The notes beneath the pieces are model-generated. The model had not been told where the DNA came from and did no database searches. It saw only the letters and a program-made list of their open reading frames with translations. A DNA stretch of 64,000 nucleotides, taken from Aporrectodea caliginosa. Its lineage: Eukaryota; Annelida; Clitellata; Crassiclitellata; Lumbricidae. The translations under genes and the position numbers were made by a program. Shown piece after piece: positions 56,581-64,000 of the stretch; positions within the stretch are counted from its first letter, which is position 1, and each line of letters begins with the position of its first letter. The stretch lies in the NCBI GenBank assembly GCA_020284085.1, contig JACEVL010000031.1, positions 1,556,408 to 1,620,407 on the forward strand, given 5' to 3'.

Positions 56581-57476
56581 CAGTGATGGGCACAAAAGTA
56601 TTTTGAAAATAGATTTCTATTTTAAAAATAGAAAATACTATTTTATTTTGTATTTTCAAAATACTTTTGAAATGTATTTTGTAAAAGTATTTTCAAAATA
56701 GTTTTAAAAAGTATTTTGGGGAATTCAAAATACTTTTCCAAAATACTTTCCAAAATACTTTTCAAAGGTACGTTTGAAAAATGAATTTTACAAACCTTTG
56801 GCCAAAATTGTTATTTTAATGTGTTAAGGCTTAAGACCTCAACTAGAACGTGACGTTTTCATTATTCAACGAGGTGATCTCATTATCTCTGTCTGGTGAA
56901 ACTGTTCTTTGTGAACGAGCTTTATCGGTGGCTGGGCTTACTTTTAAAAACTCTTTACCTGTGTCTGTGCGTTCTGCCCTGTCGCTTATGTCATTTCATT
57001 CACAACTTAAACATATCTCTGTCCAATTGATTATCCCGATAAGCTGCCTCTCTGTCTTACGGACTGGTCTTCTGGATATTGACCTGATTACGGCTTGGTT
57101 TTGGTTCTGGTTTTGACGGCTGATGCATTTTGCATAAGACACCAACGCAATAGAAGTCATTAATTAGTAATTACAGTTACAATTTTATCAATGCTTCAAG
57201 TCACAAGAAACTACTGCCAAGTAGTCACTGTCACTGTCAGGTACACTTAATGCTATGTAAAAGTACACACAAGTGAGTATCGATAAAAGTACAAAATGTT
57301 GATTTCTCAAAGTATTTTTAAAACTATTTTCAAAAGTATTTTCAAAATACTATTTTATTTTGTATTTTGAAAATACTTTCTCAAAGTATTTTGTAAAAGT
57401 ATTTTGAAAATACTTTTAAAAAGTATTTTATTTTGTATTTTCAAAATATTTTTGAAAAGTATTTTGCCCATCACTA
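56581..57476. mobile_element. hAT-like MITE (TSD CTCCTACG) with nested LINE
   Basis: Ends CAGTGATGGGCA... and ...TGCCCATCACTA with perfect 8-bp duplications CTCCTACG at 56573-56580 and 57477-57484. Both arms are dense in AAAGTATTTTGAAAATAC-type sequence in inverted orientation. The CAGTGNTGGGC end is a well-known hAT terminus. An L2-like LINE fragment splits it. The terminal base is A instead of G at the right end. Confidence 0.85.
56850..57190 (+). mobile_element. L2/CR1-like LINE 3' end nested in the hAT MITE
   Basis: Reads ERALSVAGLTFKNSLPVSVR (a variant of FSVAGPxxWNSLP) to a stop at 57114. The 3' region GCATAAGACACCAACGCAAT and an ATTAC tail follow. The same 3' end recurs at 8130-8290 and near 57765-57815. 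Confidence 0.7.
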
Positions 57477-57484
57477 CTCCTACG

Positions 57485-58180
57485 AGATAATGATTTGTAA
57501 GAAACCTTGAGTCAATTGAAGCTAGTATGTCATTTCAAGTTCAAGGCGACAACTGACAATATTGCCTTCACATCAGCTCAAACTATGGCATTTATTTATT
57601 TAGAAAGCTAACTTAAATACCGCCAATTCATTAGCAAAGGCGCTTTCTGCACTAGCTTAAGTGATGTTATCGGTGATGAAGAAGAAAAATATCGTCAGTA
57701 TGGAATTTGGAAAATTGTGCAAAGAAATTAAACTAGACGAGTTGCCAGTGGCATCGGTTGATTCTTTGTGCATTAGAGACCGGCGCAATAGAAATTGCTA
57801 ATTACACAATAATGCCAACGCACGCAAGCTCAACCAATAAATTCCCATCCAGAGTTAACAGACCATAGATTAACACGAGTTTTTATCATAAAATACGTTA
57901 AGTCACAGACAGTATCTGATTCTGATCTATCTTTCTCACTGCATTGGCTTTCGATGAGTGCTATGCACTGCCAGTCGCAACAGGTCTGAGTGGCGCACTA
58001 CTAAGTCTTGCTTAATCTAGGCCCTATAAGATACTCAATATAAAGCCTAGTGGACATATTGCTCGACTATGGCATCTTAAACGAATAGAAAAACTGACTC
58101 TAGCAATGCAGATAAAACTCTAAGTAGAAAGCTTTATTCATTGTGATCATTTCTCCTCATACCTCTGCCTTGCTTCTTGT
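57485..58180. other. Intergenic DNA
   Basis: Contains a LINE 3' remnant near 57765-57815 (GCATTAGAGACCGGCGCAAT). No gene. Confidence 0.4.
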
Positions 58181-58189
58181 TTTTGTTCT

Positions 58190-58260
58190 TGTTCTTCCTC
58201 CTCCTCCTCCTTCTCCTCTTCCTTCTTCTCCTTCTTCTTATCATCATTATTACTATACGT
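58190..58260. repeat. Pyrimidine (CTC/CTT)n tract
   Basis: About 60 bases of CTCCTC/CTTCTT. Confidence 0.85.
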
Positions 58261-58559
58261 TTGCCCGTCCTAAGACGGTTGAAGTGACATTCAAAGCGTA
58301 CCTTAACCTCCTTCCCCTCTCCTGCCTCTGCCTCTATCTCTCCCCACCCTGTCCCGTCCTCTTCTCCTCCCCCTCCCTAATTGAAGTCCTAGTTTTGTGT
58401 AATCGTGTCATCTGTCCTGCCAGTGGCTACTGGTACACTCCACTTGGCCCCGGCCGTTGTGTCTTGTGTGAGCGAAGTGGCTGGTACTCATCCGCCTACG
58501 TCGGACTTCACGTCAGACAGAGACACTTCTCTATATCTCCTTCAGGCTTGCTTTAATCC

Positions 58560-58790
58560 CTGTCCAGCGGAGAGGACAAACACATAGATCCTTCTTCTCC
58601 GCCTCTTTATGTAGCCAGTATCTTCTTTCTTCAATCTGAGACTTCATGTGTTGTTATATATCACGTCTCCCAATCTCTTCTTCTGCCGTTCCCGACTGCG
58701 GCGTTCGGTGACCTCTGCTCTCATAATTCTTTTCATGCAATTTTCATCCTCTATTCTCATCACATGACCGTACCATCTCAACCTAACCTC
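58560..58790 (-). mobile_element. RTE-like LINE ORF C-terminus
   Basis: The minus strand reads GHVMRIEDENCMKRIMRAEV and RQKKRLGDVI. It is the better preserved of the two RTE-like ends in the window. Confidence 0.7.
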
Positions 58791-58796
58791 TACTAT

Positions 58797-58843
58797 TTAT
58801 TAATAATAATAATAACATTAACTGCTAATACATTAATAATATT

Positions 58844-58911
<68 letters not shown>

Positions 58912-58919
58912 CATTACTA

Positions 58920-58975
<56 letters not shown>

Positions 58976-59006
58976 TATTATTGTTATTATTATTATTATT
59001 ATTATG
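58797..59006. repeat. (TAA)n/(TTA)n inverted trinucleotide repeat
   Basis: An AAT/TAA run (to about 58887) is followed by a TTA/ATT run to 59006, so the two halves are complementary. Confidence 0.95.
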
Positions 59007-59033
59007 AGAAAATAAAGTTCTGCTGCTGCTTCT

Positions 59034-59121
59034 GTTGCCTCCTAATGCTACTGCTGCTACTATTTCTGCTACTGTGCTACTGCTGCTGCTGCTGCTGCTG
59101 CTACTGCTACTACTACTACTT

Positions 59122-59191
<70 letters not shown>

Positions 59192-59194
59192 CAT

Positions 59195-59284
<90 letters not shown>

Positions 59285-59307
59285 CACTACCACTACTACC
59301 ACTACTA

Positions 59308-59367
<60 letters not shown>

Positions 59368-59385
59368 GTACTACAACTACTGCTA
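59034..59385. repeat. (CTA)n trinucleotide repeat, very long
   Basis: About 350 bases of CTA with a CTG-rich start and CCA interruptions. Any long ORF through it is an artefact of the repeat. Confidence 0.96.
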
Positions 59386-59607
59386 CTGTTAGATATCAAT
59401 GTTTCAGAACCTTTGAAATGCGAAGTGGGCGGTAGGTAAAATCAATAAACCCAAGTAGATCGATATGCGTACATCATGATGCATCTGTATCTGTGCGGTA
59501 TTGATCCTACGCGGTCACGCTAAGGGTCTATACTCTCACTACTGCTGGTTCAAATCTGTTGGACGACCTCTGCATATAGACCCTGGACAATTTGTGTTAG
59601 GATCTTT

Positions 59608-59768
<161 letters not shown>

Positions 59769-59933
59769 TGTTTTTGCCCCGAGGTATACATGATCCCTCA
59801 GGGACTTAAACATTAATTAAGAACAGTAAAATTCGTCTGGAACGGCACCTAATCGTCGTTAAGGTCCAGTGTGGCAAAAGTACCGCGGAAAGCCACCGCA
59901 TTGAACCGCTGGATCATTACAGATACGCGCTAT

Positions 59934-59935
59934 TA

Positions 59936-60001
<66 letters not shown>

Positions 60002-60030
60002 TTATTAGTATTATTAGTATTATTATTGGT
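59934..60030. repeat. (ATT)n then (AGT)n repeat
   Basis: ATT units change to TAG/AGT units near 59970 and back. Confidence 0.9.
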
Positions 60031-60169
60031 ACTATTATTTGATTGCGCATTAATATTATCGTCACTATTACTAACATTCTTACTATTATGCTATAAATTC
60101 CGTGTCATGTCATTTCGTAAAATATTTATTCAAATGAAATTTGTTGTTTCGTGTTCTTATGATATGAAG

Positions 60170-63100
60170 CTCACGCCAAGAATATACCAAGAGCGCAGGA
60201 AGAACCTAAATCTTCGGGTAGAGAAGCTTCATATGAAGATTCCTTGTCCGGGAAATCCCAGGATGAAAAAACCTCACCAGAGGAAGTCCCGCACAAAGAG
60301 GCATCATCTGGAAAAGACACAGATGAAGAAAAGGCACGTAAAGAAGACCAGGATGAAGGAACTTCAACGGGAGCAGGCCATGATGAAGAAGTCTCATCTG
60401 GAGATATCCAGGATGAAGTAACATCGTCTGGAGAAGAACCAGATGAAGAAGACTCGACTAAAGAAGAACAAGATGAAGACAGCTCATCTGATGAAAACCC
60501 AGATGAAGCAACCTCATCTGGGGAAGAACCAGATGAAGAAGGCTCGACTGGAGAAGAACCAGATGAAGACTGCTCGTCTGAAGAAAACCCAGATGAAGAA
60601 ACCTCATCTGGGGAAGAACCAGATGAAGAAGGCTCGACTAAAGAAGAACAAGATGAAGACTGCTCGTCTGAAGAAAACCCAGATGAAGAAACCTCATCTG
60701 GGGAAGAACCAGATGAAGAAGGCTCGACTGGAGAAGAACCAGATGAAGACTGCTCGTCTGAAGAAAACCCAGATGAAGAAACCTCATCTGGGGAAGAACC
60801 AGATGAAGAAGGCTCGACTGGAGAAGAACCAGATAAAGACTGCTCGTCTGAAGAAAACCCAGATGAAGAAACCTCATCTGGGGAAGAACCAGATGAAGAA
60901 GGCTCGACTGGAGAAGAACAAGATAAAGACTGCTCATCTGAAGAAAACCCAGATGAAGAAACCTCATCTGGGGAAGAACCAGATGAAGAAGGCTCGACTG
61001 GAGAAGAACCAGGTGAAGACTGCTCGTCTGAAGAAAACCCAGATGAAGAAACCTCATCTGGGGAAGAACCAGATGAAGAAGACGCGTCTGGAGAAGAACA
61101 AGATGAAGACTGCTCGTCTGAAGAAGACCCAGACGAAGAAACCTCGTCTGGAGAAGAACAACATGAAGAAGACTCGTCTGGAGATAACTCAACATCGGAA
61201 GACCCGCTCACAGATTACTCAACTTCAGAAGAACCGTACACAGATTACTCAACTTCAGAAGAACCGTACACAGATTACTCAACTTCAGAAGAACCGTACA
61301 CAGATTACTCAACTTCAGAAGAACCGTACACAGATTACTCAACTTCAGAAGAACCGTACACAGATTACTCAACTTCAGAAGAACCGTACACAGATTACTC
61401 AACTTCAGAAGAACCGTACACAGATTACTCAACTTCAGAAGAACCGTACACAGATTACTCAACTTCAGAAGAACCGTACACAGATTACTCAACTTCAGAA
61501 GAACCGTACACAGATTACTCAGACTTCAGAAGAACCGTACACAGATTACTCAACGTTAGACGCACCCTACAGATACAGAAGTTACAGAAGCACCAGCTAC
61601 AGAAGCACCAGCTACAGATGCACCAGCCATATATCCACAAGTGACAGATGCACCAGCTACAGAAGCACCAGCCATATATCCACAAGTTACAGATGCACCA
61701 GCTACAGAAGTTACCAGCCATATATCCACAAGTTACAGAAGCACCAGCTACAGAAGCACCAGCCATATATCCACAAGTTACAGATGCACCAGCTACAGAA
61801 GCACCAGCCATATATCCACAAGTTACAGATGCACCAGCTACAGAAGCACCAGCCGTATATCCACAAGTTACAGATGCACCAGCTACAGAAGCACCAGCCA
61901 TATATCCACAAGTTACAGATGCACCAGCTACAGAAGCACCAGCCATATATCCACAAGTTACAGATGCACCAGCTACAGAAGCACCAGCCATATATCCACA
62001 AGTTACAGATGCACCAGCTACAGAAGCACCAGCCATATATCCACAAGTTACAGATGCACCAGCTACAGAAGCACCAGCCATATATCCACAAGTTACAGAT
62101 GCACCAGCTACAGAAGCACCAGCCATATATCCACAAGTTACAGATGCACCAGCTACAGAAGCACCAGCCATATATCCACAAGTTACAGATGCACCAGCTA
62201 CAGAAGCACCAGCCATATATCCACAAGTTACAGATGCACCAGCTACAGAAGCACCAGCCATATATCCACAAGTTACAGATGCACCAGCTACAGAAGCACC
62301 AGCCATATATCCACAAGTTACAGATGCACCAGCTACAGAAGCACCAGCCATATATCCACAAGTTACAGATGCACCAGCTACAGAAGCACCAGCCATATAT
62401 CCACAAGTTACAGATGCACCAGCTACAGCCATATATCCACAAGTTACAGATGCACCAGCTACAGAAGCACCAGCCATATATCCACAAGTTACAGATGCAC
62501 CAGCTACAGAAGCACCAGCCATATATCCACAAGTTACAGATGCACCAGCTACAGAAGCACCAGCCATATATCCACAAGTTACAGATGCACCAGCTACAGA
62601 AGCACCAGCCATATATCCACAAGTTACAGAAGCACCAGCTACAGAAGCACCAGCCATATATCCACAAGTTACAGAAGCACCAGCTACAGAAGCACCAGCC
62701 ATATATCCACAAGTTACAGATGCACCAGCTACAGAAGCACCAGCCATATATCCACAAGTTACAGATGCACCAGCTACAGAAGCACCAGCCATATATCCAC
62801 AAGTTACAGATGCACCAGCTACAGAAGCACCAGCCATATATCCACAAGTTACAGATGCACCAGCTACAGAAGCACCAGCCATATATCCACAAGTTACAGA
62901 TGCACCAGCTACAGAAGCACCAGCCATATATCCACAAGTTACAGATGCACCAGCTACAGAAGCACCAGCCGTATATCCACAAGTTACAGATGCACCAGCT
63001 ACAGAAGCACCAGCCGTATATCCACAAGTTACAGATGCACCAGCTACATATGCACCAGCTACAAAAGCACCAGCTGCAAAGGCACCAGCTACAAAAGCCC

Positions 63101-63306
63101 CACGGACAAAAGCAGCAACTGCAGAAGGTCTGGCTCAAGAAACTACGGTACATGCTTCATCTGGAAACTCTTCGTCTGACAAATACTATGCAAAAGAAGC
63201 ACCAAAGTCTTCGACTCCCAAATCCTCAGGTCCTCCAGGTCAGTCGAACGACAAAAAAGGAAAAGAAAAATCGAAACAAAATGTCGGAAATAAAGGAACC
63301 AAATAA
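60170..63306 (+). CDS. Block-structured repeat protein (acidic, TSEEPYTDYS and TDAPATEAPAIYPQV blocks)
   Basis: Large exon, probably from an acceptor AG at 60168-60169 (an in-frame stop lies at 60160-60162 and no ATG follows in frame before the repeats) to the TAA at 63304-63306. Order: Ser/Glu/Asp-rich region with ~40-aa repeats (motifs CSSEENPDEE, SGEEPDEEGST); TSEDPLTDYS plus ten exact TSEEPYTDYS; ~31 copies of the 15-mer TDAPATEAPAIYPQV; Lys-rich tail (GKEKSKQNVGNKGTK). Single-base gains near 61520, 61572 and 61712 shift and then restore the frame; read literally, the first frame stops at 61644. Many S-x-E sites fit secretory-pathway phosphorylation, and the Thr/Pro/Ala block fits O-glycosylation. 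A secreted matrix, mucin-like or adhesive protein is inference. No homologue is recognised. Confidence 0.72.
60421..61190 (+). repeat. 120-bp tandem repeat encoding the acidic block
   Basis: Period exactly 120 bases (40 codons), about six copies, with 15-base sub-repeats around GAAGAACCAGATGAA. Confidence 0.93.
61196..61550 (+). repeat. 30-bp tandem repeat encoding TSEEPYTDYS
   Basis: Ten essentially identical 30-base units, one divergent first unit and one unit after the first frame shift. Confidence 0.95.
61600..63060 (+). repeat. 45-bp minisatellite encoding TDAPATEAPAIYPQV
   Basis: About 31 copies, nearly identical, differing mainly at GAT/GAA and ATA/GTA codons. One copy near 62421 lacks three codons. 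All copies lie inside the coding exon. Confidence 0.96.
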
Positions 63307-63780
63307 GAATTCTTCCATTGTAATAAACGACCTGTGATGATATCTGTTTCATTACAGCGAAGGCAATCTCTATGGGAAAAGCTGCCATTTAAATGTCTCT
63401 TCACTATCGAGCTTGTTGATACTTTTTTGGGAATATATCGTGTCATTACATTCTTAGTGACAAATTTAAAACGCAAAACAGATAACTTATATATTTATTG
63501 ATTTGTTGGTTTCATGTATCTATTGGTTCATTGATTTCACAATATTCTCTTTCTTCTAGTTGCGAAATGAAATTTCGAAGAATAAATGTTCTGTATTTGT
63601 TTATTAACTGATTTATTTGTTTAGTCTGTAAAGCACTGAATGCCTGGAAACTACACTTTAAACACTGATTCTCCCATAGATTGTTAATTTTATCCTTAGT
63701 CTACAATCCACAATAGAAATTGTCCTGCATCTGAGACGTCTGAAATTTGTTTTTTGACGGTTTACTAAAGTCTTTCAAAG
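63307..63780. other. 3' untranslated/intergenic DNA after the repeat-protein gene
   Basis: AT-rich, no ORF of note; contains the candidate polyadenylation signal. Confidence 0.5.
63581..63586 (+). terminator. Candidate polyadenylation signal AATAAA
   Basis: AATAAA 275 bases after the stop of the repeat-protein gene, followed by a T-rich stretch. Confidence 0.5.
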
Positions 63781-63785
63781 CTGCT

Positions 63786-64000
63786 TCTCCATCAGATCTG
63801 ATTGCCTATTTTCAAAACTGTTTCACCATCTTACTGCCTATTTTCAATGCTTCTTCACGTGATTACCTATTTTCAAAGCTACTTCTCCACCTTTCTGCCT
63901 ATTTTCAAAGCTGCTTCTCCACCTGATTGCCTATTTTCAAAACTGCTTCTCTATCTTACAGCCTATTTTCAATGCTGCTTCACCTGATTGCCTATTTTTA
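63786..64000. repeat. ~32-bp minisatellite running to the window end
   Basis: Seven or so units around GCCTATTTTCAAAGCTGCTT separated by CTCCACCTGATT-like variants. The array continues past the window. Confidence 0.85.

Noticed and set aside
60171..61211. Minus-strand Ser/Asp-rich ORF opposite the acidic block
   Set aside because: Mirror of the GAA/GAT/TCT-rich plus-strand repeats; the plus strand has the non-repeat continuation and a consistent end.
61600..63060. CRISPR-like regular array
   Set aside because: The units are contiguous 45-mers with no unique spacers and lie in a coding exon of a eukaryotic genome.
61515..63153. Long minus-strand and off-frame ORFs through the 45-bp array (AGASVAGASVTCGYM and CSWCICNLWIYGWCF types)
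   Set aside because: A 45-base unit without stops is open in several frames automatically. Only the TDAPATEAPAIYPQV frame connects with non-repetitive coding sequence on both sides.

Overview
The window is metazoan genomic DNA. Genes have introns, intergenic DNA is AT-rich and full of microsatellites, and LINE, SINE and DNA-transposon fragments are dense. The recurring palindrome TAGGCCTA and the B-box gene family suggest a marine invertebrate deuterostome (echinoderm-like), but that placement is inference. No rRNA, true tRNA gene, CRISPR array or prokaryotic feature was seen.

From 0.1 to 49.2 kb lies a tandem locus of TRIM-like genes. Five minus-strand units (A to E) each have two coding exons joined by a phase-1 intron at the same codon. 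Exon 1 (about 290 codons) encodes two B-box zinc fingers and a coiled coil. Exon 2 (about 280-305 codons) encodes a repeat-rich C-terminal domain that looks like a beta-propeller. None of the five has a RING finger. One plus-strand gene, F (46.5-49.2 kb), has the same intron and domains plus a complete C3HC4 RING. It is divergently arranged with unit E. Relics of F-type copies on the plus strand lie beside unit B (16.8-17.1 kb) and unit C (25.4-26.6 kb). A relic exon-2 end on the minus strand lies at 28.1 kb. The duplicated module was therefore probably a head-to-head pair, one RING-less minus gene and one RING-bearing plus gene, whose RING partner decayed repeatedly. Unit B has frameshifts in exon 1. 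Unit E lost its normal stop to an insertion. Innate immunity or ubiquitin signalling is the expected role of such families, but it is not shown here.

Paralogous units act as empty-site controls for transposons: a 1.8-kb TTAA-flanked (piggyBac-like) foldback in the intron of unit C, a 1.13-kb hAT-like element inside an older DNA transposon near unit A, and a ~0.47-kb insertion in the flank of unit E. Other hAT-like elements with perfect 8-bp duplications sit at 51.1 and 56.6 kb. Three ~0.46-0.49-kb elements (3.9, 38.7, 45.5 kb) share a ~40-bp internal minisatellite but have different terminal repeats.

From 49.2 to 60 kb the sequence is mostly nested L2/CR1- and RTE-like LINE ends, hAT elements and very long triplet repeats. 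From 60.2 to 63.3 kb a plus-strand exon encodes a block-structured repeat protein: Ser/Glu/Asp-rich 40-aa repeats, then TSEEPYTDYS decapeptides, then ~31 copies of the 15-mer TDAPATEAPAIYPQV, then a Lys-rich tail. Three +1 shifts within 200 bp break and then restore its frame. A short signal-peptide-like ORF at 55.65 kb is a possible but unproven first exon.
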